Source: Roridomyces roridus
Lineage: Eukaryota; Basidiomycota; Agaricomycetes; Agaricales; Mycenaceae
Length of the DNA stretch: 64,000 nt
Assembly (NCBI GenBank): GCA_029378245.1
Contig: JARKIF010000143.1
Span: 1 to 64,000 of the forward strand
Reading direction: 5' to 3'
In this document: positions 19,452 through 30,801 of the stretch, in pieces
How positions within the stretch are numbered: position 1 is the stretch's first letter
Layout of the letters: every line of letters starts with the position of its first letter
Translations under genes and position numbers: made by a program
Notes under the pieces: generated by a model
Seen by the model: the letters and a program-made list of their open reading frames with translations, nothing else
What the model was told of the DNA's origin: nothing
Databases searched by the model: none

Positions 19452-22181
19452 TCAATGAGCAGTCGTTACACTATGTTGTTTGCTCCAATATTCAGGCAAA
19501 GAAAGCGGAGCAGGCTGGTAGGGTGATTCCCTCGGTGGCTCCGGTAAAGGATTAGCAAGTCGCGGCGGGAGGCCATTAGTATCTTGTGCTTGGAATGGTG
19601 TTGAAACCAGGAAAGCGGTACGACTGGAGCCGTAGACCGCGTGTGGATCTTCGCCCTTGGAGATGGGCACAGGCGGAGCGGCAGCGACAATATTGTTGGG
19701 CTCCATGCCACTCATACTGCGTGCTTTCCACAACCGTTCCATGTCCCAAGCCTCACGCGCCTTCATGGCGTTCATGTCAGCCGCCGTGGGAACTTCCGAG
19801 ATCGGCCGGACAGGTTTCGATGGAGGTGGAGGAGCAGGCTGCGGCTTGTTGAGTCTGGGATCCGGGCTCTTTCGGTCAGATTTACGTTCTTCCTTGGGAG
19901 AACGAGAACGAGCTCCTTTTCCCTCATCTTCCCGAGATACCAGCGCTTCTGGAATCGGTGCACGGCGATGGACAGCAGGGGCTGCCTCGGGAGAAACACG
20001 CTTGCGGCTCCGCTCGCTGCGTACTTTTGGCTCCTCTGCCTCCTTCGCTTGTCGACGCTGCTCTCTCCGGCTTCCGCCTTCCTGGGACTTGTTTTTGTTC
20101 CGGCTACTCGGTGACTCGACAACCTCCCACTGGTCCGCGCCCGCTCGAATAGTCTCACTCGACGCGTATACAGTCCCGGAGGCACTTCGGACTAGCCTGA
20201 ATGTCTCGGTTTCCCTACCCGTGACAGCCACTTGACTTGGAGAGGGGTCACGCGACGAGCGTTTGGATGGAACAGGCGGGGGAAGTGACTCTACGTCGTC
20301 AGGCATCGGCGTGTCTGCGGTGTAAGGGGTCGGAGGATTAACAAGCATGGATGAGACGGAGTAGGGAGATATGTCCGCAGTTATCTCCGGTAACTGGGGA
20401 GGCGAATCCCTCGACGGAGGACCGTAGCCTTCTGGGAATGGTACAGCGGGAAGTTTAGGAGAAGCAGGCGGAGGAGGTTGTCGTTTTTCCACGGGAGATT
20501 GCACCCTGGGACGACTAGGTTCTGATGGCGGCGAAACCGAGCGCTCCATCCGTGTAACGGAAGACCTGTGGTCATTGGGGAAATTTGTCGGTTTTTCAGG
20601 TGCTGGTGGAGGTGGTGGTGAAGCGGGACGTGGAGAGGTAGTTTGGGGTCGAGAAGAAATCTCGGGTGACGAAAGCTGGGGGCTCGCCATTGATATGGAG
20701 GGTGAGTTGATAGGTTCTGGAGAGTGATGCACTGTGATGGCGGGTAAGCTGACGGGCTCCGGAGAGCGAGATAACGGCTCCGGCGAAGGTATGATTTCGC
20801 GAGTCAGAGTTTCGTCTGTTGGGAAACGTTCGTGTGAGCGCTCCTCCGGGGGTAAAGACGTTTCACGCTGCACAGGAGTACTCTCCGCTGAGCCAGGATC
20901 GGGATTGGCAATTGTCAGCCTACCCATTGTGTACGGTACGTCTCCTTCGAAAGATACAGTCGACGTGCGGCGATCTTGTTCAATTTTCGGAGGTTCCTCC
21001 GCGGGAGGGATTACCGCCAATGGCGGTTCTTGGTCCACCTGCGGCGGGGGAACACGCTTCATCAGCGGTTCTGGAGAGGTGGGTTTCTCGGGAGACGGTG
21101 TCCGCTTAACCGGAGACGGTTGTCGCACAACCTCCATGCCAGCGGCAGGCTGAGGCTGTTTCCGCGATATGCTGAAACGTTTTGCAAGGCGGCCAAGAAC
21201 GCTGCCTCTCCGTTCCTTGGTAGGAGGTGGCCCTGATGGCGATTCTCCTCGCGTTTGAAGGTCCTGCATTGCGCCCATACCGCCAAATATTCCCAGCGTA
21301 CGCCGTTTGCTCAATTTTCGTGTTGGTGGTCGATCGGCCGAGACGTGCAAGTGTATTGCCGAGGTCGACTGCGACAGCGGTGAAGGGGTAACGGTCTTTC
21401 GCCGGTTCTGCGCGGTTGTGGCAGCGCTCACAGTGCGAGGACGATCGCGAGCGGGTTGTTGAGGGCTTGTTTGTGAAGTCTCGGGGGAAAAGTCAGGGCT
21501 CCTGGGCAAGTATGCTGGACTGTGACGCACCTCCTCGAATGATACAGGGCTACTGCTCAATCCAACATCGTATGGCGACTGGTGGTGCCACGGAGTCCCC
21601 CAAGGATCCGAAACGTCCAATAAATCCACATTATCACGGGCCGTCTGCGATGTCTTTCGAGACCTGGGCACATTCGTTCCATCGACCATTTGCGTTTGGG
21701 ACGAATTGGGTGTTGGTAGTGGGGAATTTGAAGTAGAGCGGCCATCCAGAGAACCTGACGCCATTGGTGGAAATGATGGAGAAAATACAGAGGGCGGGCG
21801 ATTCGCGGGTCGCGTGTTGGCTGGTGGTGAGAGATAGATGTTGGAATAGTATCTTGGCCCTGCGGGATTGTGAAGGGGCAATTTCACCATCCCTGCAGCT
21901 GGCGGATTATACCACGCAGGCAGCTCGTTCAGGAGATCAGGAATAATTGACCTTGCTGTGGGCAAGGCCGACACGGAGTCGCCATGGCTGTCAACGGACG
22001 ACGCGAGTCCTCCACCAGCCAAGGATGCTGATGAAGGGGAGGTCAATGGGCCTGCCCGCGGTGCTGTTGTCTGCTGAGGTTGCTGTGAGCTGCTGGAAGT
22101 GCGCCGTATCGACTTGCGGGACCACAGCGAAGGAGTCCTGCGTTTTGAGAGCTTGCGCTGCAAGTCCTGCTGGCGCTCCAT
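19452..22181 (-). CDS. Hypothetical proline/serine-rich protein (about 900 residues)
   Basis: I do not recognise this protein. One long uninterrupted exon encodes a mostly disordered chain rich in Ser, Pro, Arg and Glu, with many SP and TP sites (SPEPLSRSPEPVSLPAI, SPSPVEKRQPPPPASPKLP-like runs) suggesting phosphorylation or SH3-type binding. Short less-repetitive islands may be conserved: LLNELPAWYNPPAAGMVKLP near residue 85, DVSDPWGTPWHHQSPYDVGL near 190, and MNAMKAREAWDMERLWKARS close to the C-terminus. The frame remains open upstream of the ATG at 22179-22181 and reads GIFDLRDASALQADLFPQ and SPKASPDELKAFYD, which looks coding, so a 5' exon ending near 22350 is probable; an ATG at 22334 lies in another frame and could reach this frame only by an unidentified splice. 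Confidence 0.65.
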   Translation of the reverse strand: MERQQDLQRKLSKRRTPSLWSRKSIRRTSSSSQQPQQTTAPRAGPLTSPSSASLAGGGLASSVDSHGDSVSALPTARSIIPDLLNELPAWYNPPAAGMVKLPLHNPAGPRYYSNIYLSPPANTRPANRPPSVFSPSFPPMASGSLDGRSTSNSPLPTPNSSQTQMVDGTNVPRSRKTSQTARDNVDLLDVSDPWGTPWHHQSPYDVGLSSSPVSFEEVRHSPAYLPRSPDFSPETSQTSPQQPARDRPRTVSAATTAQNRRKTVTPSPLSQSTSAIHLHVSADRPPTRKLSKRRTLGIFGGMGAMQDLQTRGESPSGPPPTKERRGSVLGRLAKRFSISRKQPQPAAGMEVVRQPSPVKRTPSPEKPTSPEPLMKRVPPPQVDQEPPLAVIPPAEEPPKIEQDRRTSTVSFEGDVPYTMGRLTIANPDPGSAESTPVQRETSLPPEERSHERFPTDETLTREIIPSPEPLSRSPEPVSLPAITVHHSPEPINSPSISMASPQLSSPEISSRPQTTSPRPASPPPPPAPEKPTNFPNDHRSSVTRMERSVSPPSEPSRPRVQSPVEKRQPPPPASPKLPAVPFPEGYGPPSRDSPPQLPEITADISPYSVSSMLVNPPTPYTADTPMPDDVESLPPPVPSKRSSRDPSPSQVAVTGRETETFRLVRSASGTVYASSETIRAGADQWEVVESPSSRNKNKSQEGGSRREQRRQAKEAEEPKVRSERSRKRVSPEAAPAVHRRAPIPEALVSREDEGKGARSRSPKEERKSDRKSPDPRLNKPQPAPPPPSKPVRPISEVPTAADMNAMKAREAWDMERLWKARSMSGMEPNNIVAAAPPVPISKGEDPHAVYGSSRTAFLVSTPFQAQDTNGLPPRLANPLPEPPRESPYQPAPLSLPEYWSKQHSVTTAH

Positions 22182-22584
22182 GTCGTAGAATGCCTTGAGC
22201 TCGTCCGGCGAAGCCTTGGGACTAGTATTCCCCTGCGACTGCGGAAATAGATCAGCCTGGAGTGCCGAAGCGTCGCGTAAATCGAATATCCCACTTCTTC
22301 GAATGGTTCGGCTTGGGCATTGTAATAGGACATCACTGCCGTGGTACAGAATGGGGCTCGTTGGCAGTCAAGTAACTAGGATGAGCGCGGACCACAAGCC
22401 GTGTCCACGTGCCCTGTTACCCAGACGCGGCCATAAAGGCCCGACTTTTTGCGAACTGCATCATAAAAAAATGTGGCTAGCTGCTATTCTATGTGCCTTG
22501 GAGTCAAAACGGATGGAAGAAACATCGCGTGGATCGACAGAGTTTCCGTTCTCGATCAAATGAAAAAATTTGCCACAAACGCTG

Positions 22585-25366
22585 ATGTCAATCCGAGTGC
22601 TGCTCCTCGGCGGTGGAGGCAGAGAGCACGCCCTCGCATGGAAACTTGCCCAGTCTCCTCTTGTCGACCGCATCTTTGTCTGCCCAGGCAACGGGGGCAT
22701 GGACCAGTTGCCCAAGACCGCCAATCTCTTCCTATCCCCTTCCGATTTCCCTGCCCTGGTCGGGTTTGCCATCGAAAACCAGGTTGGATCACATCCCCCT
22801 ACACTTGCGGCCCACCAAACACCATCCAATAGCTAAACCTCGTCGTTCCGGGGCCGGAGCAGCCACTGGTCGATGGCGTTGAAACACACTTTCGGAAAGG
22901 TCCGCACCTCGTTTGACGCGTCTAAAATGTGTATATATCTCCCATCGCAGTCGGGATCCCCGTTTTTGGCCCCAGCGCGCTCGCAGCCAGGATGGAAGGG
23001 TCCAAGGCATTTTCAAAGGCGTTCATGGCCAGAAATTCCATTCCGACCGCAAAATACCAAGTCTTCTCCTCATCTCAGTTCGAAGAGGCCGTGACCTATG
23101 TGAAAACCTGCGGGCACTCTGTTGTGCTGAAAGCCTCCGGATTGGCGGCAGGAAAGGGTGTTTTAATCCCAGAGACAACCGAGGAGGCTATCCAGGGTCT
23201 GCGTGAAATAATGGTCGACAGCATCTTTGGATCCGCAGGTCCCTTTTTCCAGTCCTCGGTGAACATATCTCACAGATTTTTGCAGGTGCCGAAGTTGTGG
23301 TGGAAGAATTGCTTACCGGACCGGAAATCTCCGTCCTCGCGTTTTGCGATGGCTATTCCATCTTTCCCCTGCCCGCCGCCCAGGACCACAAGAGGATTGG
23401 AGAAGGCGATGTCGGTCCCAATACGGGTGGAATGGGCGCCTACGCACCAGCACCCGTTGCCACCCCAGCTGTCATGCAGCAAATCCTGACTGAATCGCTA
23501 CGGCCGACGATCGACGGAATGAGAAAAGAGGGTATGCATGCCACGTTCTCAAAAACCCTCCCATCTGACCATATGTACAGGTTTCCCCTTTGTCGGGATG
23601 CTGTTTACTGGGTTCATGCTCACACCGGCCGGTCCAAAAGTCCTCGAGTACAATGTTCGTTTCGGCGATCCCGAGACGGAGGCATTAATGCTTCTTTTGG
23701 GCGACAATACCGATTTGGCTGCTGTTTTGCTTGTAAGCCAATTCATCCACGCTTGATTTGTTCTCAAGGCGACTAGGCTTGTGCTGAACATCGCCTGGAT
23801 TCCGTTCAAATTTCTATACGATCCGGATATGCCGTTTCAGTTGTACTTGCTTCCGAGGGGTACCCTGGATCTTACCCCAAGGGCAAAAAGATCACGGTCA
23901 AAGATGTCCCTTCGAGTACGTGTTTTAAATCTACCAAACTTGCTTTCTCAGCGTTTTTAGACGCCGTCGTGTTCCATGCTGGAACTATCAAATCCAACGA
24001 CGAGATTCTCACCGCAGGGGGTCGTGTCATAGTCGTTTCGGCACACGCACCTACTCTGCAAGAAGCCCTCGATGCAGCATACACCAGTGTCGATCAAGTC
24101 TCCTTTGAAGGTAAAACTTACCGACGCGATATTGCCCACCGGTGTGCCTGTTTTTTCTCGTTCAGTAGCACAGTTACTCACAGCGTTTCAACCAGGGCGC
24201 TTAGCGCAGCTAGCCAACCCGTCGGTTTAACATACGCACAGGCCGGTGTCTCTGTTGATGCTGGCAACTCCCTTGTCGAGACCATCAAGCCGTACGTCCG
24301 ATCCACCCGCCGTCCAGGCGCGGACGGCGAAATCGGCGGGTTTGGAGGTGTTTTCGATCTCAAAGCCGCAGGGTACATCGACCCTGTACTCGTCAGCGGC
24401 ACCGACGGCGTAGGCACGAAACTACGCGTAGCCGTGGATTTTGGGGTACATGATTCCGTCGGTCGGTGCTCAACTTTTCCCGTTCAAGCGATCTCAGGTC
24501 TATTTCCAGGCATCGATCTCGTCGCCATGTCTGTCAACGACCTGTTGGTGCAAGGCGCGGAGCCTCTATATTTCCTCGACTATTACGGCTGCAGCAAGCT
24601 CGATGTAGCGGTTGCATCTCAAGTTGTAAAAGGTATTGCCGAAGGCTGCCGACAAGCCGGTTGTGCCCTCATCGGCGGCGAGACGGCCGAAATGCCGGGA
24701 ATGTATCAAGATGGTTTGTGCCTTCTCGTATTACATCGGCCCATCCTCATCCATTATGCAGACGACTATGACCTCGCGGGCTTTGCAGTGGGCGCCGTCG
24801 AGCGGCACTCGATCCTCCCCAAACCCAATATCATGGCAGGCGACGTTCTACTCGGCGTTGCCTCCTCCGGTCTGCACTCAAACGGCTTCTCCCTCGTCCG
24901 TAAAATCGTGCCCCTCTCGGGACTGAGCTACGCCTCGCCCTGCCCATGGGACCCCCAACGCACGCTCGGCCACGCCCTCCTCGAGCCCACGCAGATCTAC
25001 ATCAAACAAATCCTCCCCGCGGCCAAAGCCGGGCTGCTCAAAGGCATGTCGCACATCACCGGCGGCGGGTTTACCGAGAACATCCCGCGCGTGCTGCCGC
25101 CAGGGTTGGGCTGCTACGTCGACGCGGCGGCATGGTCACTCCCACCCGTATTCCGTTTCCTCATGCAACACGGGCACGTGGCTCCTCTCGAGATGGCACG
25201 TACCTTCAACTGCGGCGTGGGCATGGTGTGTATCGTCAGTCACAAGGACGTTGAGGTTGCCATCGACGCGCTGCAACGCAGCGGACAAGCAAAAGTGTAC
25301 AAAATCGGCGAGGTGGTTGACACCCCTGGTGTGCAGATGCGCAATTTGGAGGGGTGGTCGTCTTGA
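22585..25366 (+). CDS. ADE5,7: Bifunctional GAR synthetase / AIR synthetase (purine biosynthesis)
   Basis: Catalyses steps 2 and 5 of de novo purine synthesis: ligation of phosphoribosylamine with glycine, and closure of FGAM to AIR. Ten exons (22585-22782, 22833-22899, 22951-23238, 23286-23531, 23581-23732, 23777-23915, 23961-24141, 24196-24461, 24510-24713, 24762-25366) join in frame to 781 residues, the usual fungal length. GARS motifs: [15 protein letters not shown] at the start, [12 protein letters not shown], the ATP-grasp [15 protein letters not shown] and [16 protein letters not shown] motifs: [61 protein letters not shown] and FNCGVGMV. The start at 22585 places the glycine-rich loop right after MSIR, as in homologues. 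Confidence 0.96.
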
Positions 25367-25736
25367 TGAATCACATATTGTCCACTACCGAAAATACTAA
25401 TAACATGTGCTGCGAGAGAGCGTTGGGACTAGGAGATGCAGACAATAGATATGATACGTATATGTAGGATGTATGTATGCTTTTTCTTGTAGATGGAGAC
25501 ACAATAAAAAAGAGATGCAGCAGTCAAACCACGTACATGAAATGTAAATTAGGAAATGCGGGATGCGTCGACAAGATGCGAGATGTGTGGATGGATGCGG
25601 GTGGGAGGAGAGTTTGTGGAATGCGCGAGGATGGAAATACTAATAATGCAGGTCGGAAAACAAGTGAAATGGGTGGAGTAACACAATGATGGAAACCAAA
25701 CCAGAGAAAAGGGTGGGGAGGGGCATCGATGGATTT
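25367..25736. other. Convergent intergenic region
   Basis: Lies between the 3' ends of ADE5,7 and the ankyrin-CCCH gene. It is AT-richer than its surroundings and contains no supported gene; it presumably holds both 3' UTRs and polyadenylation signals (for instance ACAATAAAAAAG near 25500). Confidence 0.5.
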
Positions 25737-27609
25737 TTAGGCGGCAACAGACACGTCAGCACCAGCCGTGGCGACTGCAGCAAACGAGATGGGAATTTTC
25801 GGAGACGACACGCCATTCATAAGCGTCGTCGGCTCGGGTTTCAGTTCCTGGATGACGTGTCAGATGTTTTTTCTCGGCCGCCCGCTCAAAAACCACACGA
25901 ACCTTGACACGCTCGGGCGTAAGGCCGCGCGCGGGAGTGATGGCCTGCGAGCTGTTGCTACGGACTGGGCGAGGCGCCTGGAGGATCTGGGCAGCAGTGG
26001 GCCCCGCATGCCCATTGCCGTTGATCACAGGGCTGCGCGCAGGAGGGGTAGTCGAACCCCCAAGCACTGGGAATTCATCCGCGTTCGGAACGCGTTGTTT
26101 CACCATCGCTCTTTTAGTTCCCTGGTTCATGTTCGCTTTCCCGCCCCGCCCGCCTCGCGTCGCTGGCTCGTGCACGCCGTTCCTGCCGTTCTGAAACACG
26201 CGTTAAATATAAAAAAATAGACATAAGATTATCGCTTACCTCCTGGAGCGACAGATTGGCGAGCTTTTCGTCAATAACGGTAAAGCCATTCCGTTGCGGC
26301 CGTGGCGCACCCCCTCGGGTCGGATAGAAGGGGATGTGACCGACGGTGCCCTCCGGAGGCATAACGTGGGGGAATCGGCATTCGGAACTAAAGTAGATGG
26401 CTTCAGAGAAGGAATATTACGGAAAAAGAATACGTACCCGTTCTTGCAGCGTCCCGTCGGGAAAAAAATACACGGTGGGGCTTGTTTACGGTTTGCAAAC
26501 GAGCCCCGGCGAGCAGCGCCTCTCCGAATGGATCCGAGTCCTTCGCGTCCAGTCATGGACGCGTCGGGTTGGGGGTTGAGTTGAGGCGACGTTGGATTGG
26601 CCTCTGGGTAATTGACGACGCCGTTCGGTGGGTATTGCGGCGAAGGCATGACAAAGGCGGCCGGAGGTACGGCGGGAGGCGATGAAGGGTTGAAAGCAGC
26701 CTGCGGGGATTGTGGTACAGGCTGCGGTGGCGGAGGAAGCGGGGGGAGGGCAATGGGAATTGGGGCTTGGCCCATTTGCGGATACATCATGGGGGACATA
26801 GGCCCATACGGCGCGCCATTGGGACTGAATGGTGGCGGCATGGGCATCATTTCTGGCATGCCTTGTGGAGGAGGGGGCGGCGGGGGAAAAGAAGGTGGTG
26901 ATACAGGATAGTACGTCGGTGCATATGGCTGCTCGTATGATGAAGGATACTGCGCCGGCGGAGGGAGTGGCCCCTGGAAGTAGGGACCCTGCGGGTGCTG
27001 GAATAGACACGCAGCACCATAGCGACACGCAGGAAAGTACCTGCAAGGAATAGCGGATGCAACCTCGGGAGGAGGCAAATTATTGTGACGTGACGCGCCG
27101 TTGTCGACTTGCATTGGGGGCGGTTGGTAGTACATGTCGGGGGGCGGGGCAGAATTGATAGAGGGATAAAAAGGATAATTTGCGGGCGGTTGCGGATACG
27201 TGTTCGGGTCGTTGTTCGTGTCGTAGGCGACGGCATCGACGGAACGCTCGCCCCTGGCCGCGTTGAGAAGATCCAAGATGGCTGGGTCTGCAGTGTATGT
27301 CTCCGGAAGACCCTGGCTCGATGCGTTGGTCGGATCGGCACCTAACATTTTTTTTGAAAAACCAGCACGGGCCGTACAAAAAGGCCATACCCTTTTCGAG
27401 CAGAGCCTTTACGACTTGAAAGTGTCCATTCCTGACAGCCTCGATGAGGGGAGTCGATCCGGTGTGGTCTGTGGCAATGAGGACGGATTCGGGCAGCAGA
27501 GGAAGAAATTACCCTTGATCTCAACGTCGACGGCGGTGGCATTGGAAAGGGCATCGTGTACAGCGTGGATATCACCGGCGGCGCACGCCTTGAAGAGAGC
27601 AGAGACCAT
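25737..27609 (-). CDS. Ankyrin-repeat and CCCH zinc-finger protein
   Basis: The N-terminal exons encode ankyrin sequence (MVSALFKACAAGDIHAVHDA, then DHTGSTPLIEAVRNGHFQVV and KALLEKGADPT). A long Pro-rich exon follows, containing a first CCCH finger, PCRYFPACRYGAACLFQHP (C-x5-C-x5-C-x3-H), and at its end a second, PPCIFFPTGRCKNG joined across an intron to ECRFPH (C-x7-C-x4-C-x3-H). Downstream there is VIDEKLANLSLQE, an RG-rich patch, and NADEFPVLGG, a motif seen in fungal RNA-binding proteins. Splicing of a 55-nt intron near the end gives the C-terminus KIPISFAAVATAGADVSVAA with the stop at 25737-25739. The architecture suggests an RNA-binding regulator of mRNA fate; targets are unknown. Confidence 0.83.
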
Positions 27610-27797
27610 GGTCGGAAGGGGAGTGTCGAAGGAGAAGGAGAGCCGAGAACGTTACGGGAGAGAAATTTTTGTATAGTGTTGCAAATCGGGATTACGATTT
27701 CAAGTCAAAGTCTCGTGCTTGTCTCGTGCCTGCGCTCCGGCAGCCTGATATAACTACCATCTGAAACGTATGGGTACCGCAAACCATCGGCTCATCA

Positions 27798-29300
27798 TCA
27801 CAGACCAAGCTTCAACATAAGTTGTCTAGCAGGCCCTCCCGCCTGTGGCGGCAAATCCAGCTCCCTCGAAGGCGGCATGTCCATCAACTCTCGCACCGCC
27901 GTCTGTGTCTCTTTCCCTGGAGCAAAACTGTCAGAGATTACTTCCGACAACGCCCGGAAGAACCCACCATTATACAGCACCTCGTAAACCTGCTCCGCAA
28001 TCGGCGCAGTCACACCCAGCTTGTCGATAATGGTCTTGACACCCTTGGCCGTCGACACGCCCTCCGCAACACTCCCAAGTGTGGAAATGATCGTCTGCAA
28101 TGACTCCCCCTTGCCCAGCCGATACCCGACAGTGTAATTCCGGCTGCTCGACGAACTGCAGGTCAGGAACAGATCCCCTACCCCTGCCAACCCTAGAAAA
28201 GTCAACGGCGACGCCCCGTACGCCGTGCCGATGCACGTCATCTCGGCCAATCCGCGAGTTATTATCACTGTGGATCATCAGCAACAACTTTGAGGCCTCG
28301 TCGGACACTACCAACTTGCTCTCGTGTTGTTCTCGTATCCAAGCCCGTCCGACATACCCGCGGCAATAGCGTATACGTTTTTAAGCGCGCCCGCTAATTC
28401 GAGACCGATAGGATCACTGCCTGTATAACTACCAAGTAATCAGCGCTTGCAGTCGACCTCTGCTCGGGGGCAAACCAGCGGAAGTGTGGCTCATGAAACA
28501 GGTTCGTAGTCTTGTTTGCCTCTGCTTCGGTCATGGACGCGACTGAGACGGAGGTGGGTCGTCTGAGAATAACTATTCCGACCTGTTCAGCAACGCCCGC
28601 GACAAGTCTCTCGCCTTACTTTCTTTAGCAAACGAGGGTCCTGACTGGCACACTATCAGTCGAGTCTACGGGCGAGGCGAATCGCAACTCACTATGAATG
28701 TCGCGGCTCTCGCCACGGACGCGCCGCATGTATCGGCGATTATTTCCAGAGTCAGGGCATTCGTCCCAACTTCTATACCCTTGTTGACAAAAATGAGCAG
28801 TGGAAGTTTTGTATTGCCGTCTATTTTCAGAGAGCGGTTGAGGATCGTCAGGTTTTCTCTGTCCAAAATTAGACGTGCTAGTGAGAGCCAGCGGACGAGT
28901 TACCTCAAGAACTGCGTCGGAATCGCAAACAGCAGCACGTCCATGCCGTGCAGAAAGTCGGCGCCGGGTAGTTCGGGGCCCACAGCCGTGATATTCTAAG
29001 GAGTCATTCGAACCAACATGTTCCGGGAAAGAAACATGACAACCTTTGAAAAGTTGTGTTCGGGAAGGTACTTGAGATGTTTGCGGTGGATGTTAAAGTG
29101 CTTGACGACCTCGGCCTCGCGGGACCACAAGTAGACGCGATGCTCCGAGTCGCCCAGATGATCTGCGAGACAGCAGCCAAAGTTACCTAGGCAAGTACGC
29201 GTCGGGTCATGGTTTCGGGACGCCAGAGTCTGGACTTTTTACCTGCACCGAGCACAAGGACTTTGGATTCAGAGTCGGGCTGTGGCTTGGAGGTTGGCAT
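27798..29300 (-). CDS. Bacterial-type (GpsA-like) NAD(P)-dependent glycerol-3-phosphate dehydrogenase
   Basis: Interconverts dihydroxyacetone phosphate and glycerol 3-phosphate. The nucleotide-binding loop VLVLGAGNFG is formed across the first intron; [34 protein letters not shown]-type sequence, [20 protein letters not shown] and [59 protein letters not shown] and [13 protein letters not shown] follow. The block from GLAEM to VLYNG has the GpsA (bacterial) form and not the Gpd1 (eukaryotic) form. The start used is the ATG at 29298-29300, right before the dinucleotide fold. An in-frame ATG at 29372 would add an Arg-rich 24-residue leader (MLATRVARHRRPSFRSFTST...) that resembles a mitochondrial presequence. 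Part of the middle (about 28,280-28,660) was read only roughly. Confidence 0.87.
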
Positions 29301-29437
29301 TGTAAATCGAAAGGTGGAGGTGAAAGAACGGAAGGAGGGACGTCGATGACGCGCCACACGAGTTGCAAGCATGATGATTCTGAAAATGGCCCCGCGTCTT
29401 GTGATGCGTGGCTGTACACCCAACCTCTTCTCCGTTC

Positions 29438-30718
29438 ATGCCGCCGCCGATCCAGGACCGTACAAACGAATTTCGGTCTTGTGTGGACTCGATTCGTTCT
29501 CGTTCTTCCCTCACCCGTGGCGGCGCCGATTCAAAACAACGGCTTCTTCGCAATGCGAAGACGACGGCAAAGACAGAATTTGCGAGCATGGCCTCGGCCA
29601 TTGGGAAGGATATCAACGGTACCAACATAAAACTAGGGAAATTGGCCCAGCGTGCGCAATCATCGTCTCTGTTCAGCCCAGGTTACTCATGGACATTTCC
29701 AGTGGCAAAGCGGAAAACGTTGTTCGATGACCGGCCAGTCGAAATTAGCGTACGTGTCGGTGCTCAGGGCATTTCACGTCGTCGCTCAAACCCCTCCTAG
29801 GAACTCACCTTCATAATCAAACAAGACATTGCCAATTTCAACAAGCAGATAGCCTCGCTGCAGTCTTATGTGAAGCAACGGAGTGCGCAGGGGTCAAAGT
29901 CGCCAGAGGCCAAGCAGCTCGAGGAGCACAATAACAATGTTGTGATGCTACTCCAGAGCATGCTGGCGAATACGAGCATGACTTTCAAGGATGTGCTCGA
30001 GCTCCGGACGCAGAACATGAAGGAGTCGAGGAATCGGACGGAGCAATTCATGTATTCCACTTCGACCGCCACGGCTCAAGCTGCTGCTTCCAGTGCGCTG
30101 CCTCTCTTTCGTACTCGTCGTCTGGAACTAAACAATGACGCAGGTTCAATGCTCTATAATTCTCGTCCAGACCCAATGGGCGACGGCAGCCCCAGCCGAT
30201 ACGACTCCAAGGGCAAGGGACGGGCACCGCAGAACGGCGACGTCCTCGCACTAGACCTAGACTCCGCCGAAGCAGGTATTCCGGGGACGCAAAACGGCGG
30301 TGCCTTCCAGCAAATGCAGCTCGTCGAGCAACAGGTGCGTTTCTCATGTCATCCCCGCTCTCGCAGCGCTCCAACACACAGCTTCACAGGACTCGTACAT
30401 CCAATCTCGTTCGACGGCGATAGAATCAATAGAGACAACGATTGCCGAGCTCGGCCAGATTTTCACCCAGCTGGCGACAATGGTTGCAGAGCAGCGCGAA
30501 ACGGTACAGCGGATCGACGCCGACACGATGGATATTGCTTCGAACGTGTCTGGAGCACAGCGGGAACTTCTCAAGTACTATGCGAGCATCTCGAGCAATC
30601 GCTGGCTGATGCTAAAGGTGTTCGGCGTGTTGATCGTATTCGTGCGTGCCTTCTTGCTGAGAATAGTCCAAGACGCTAATTTCGTTTCCAGTTCTTGGTC
30701 TTTATTCTCGTCTCATGA
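29438..30718 (+). CDS. SED5: Syntaxin 5 family Qa-SNARE (Sed5)
   Basis: Target SNARE for ER-to-Golgi and intra-Golgi vesicle fusion. The N-terminus MPPPIQDRTNEFRSCVDSIR is the Sly1-binding type found in Sed5. The Habc region follows (EISELTFIIKQDIANFNKQI, joined across an intron), then a Ser/Pro linker and the Qa-SNARE motif (SRSTAIESIETTIAELGQIF, then TQLATMVAEQRETVQRIDAD) with the central Gln in GQIF. The tail anchor is NRWLMLKVFGVLIVFFLVFI, created by removing the last intron; the stop is at 30716-30718. The gene runs divergently from the G3P dehydrogenase, 137 bp between starts, so the long dehydrogenase leader would take up half of that spacer. Confidence 0.93.
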
Positions 30719-30801
30719 GGGCTGGGCCCATTATATCTATCTAAAAGGACTTTCTTACTTGTTTCGATCGCTGGAAGCGTCATAATGGAATAGCATTACT
30801 A

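Noticed and set aside
22334..22336. ATG at 22334-22336 as the start of the Pro/Ser-rich protein
   Set aside because: It is in a different frame from the long exon, and no intron restoring the frame was found; recorded only as an uncertain 5' end.
29408..29437. Upstream codons extending the Sed5 start
   Set aside because: The ATG at 29438 matches the conserved MPPPIQDRTxEF start of Sed5 proteins.
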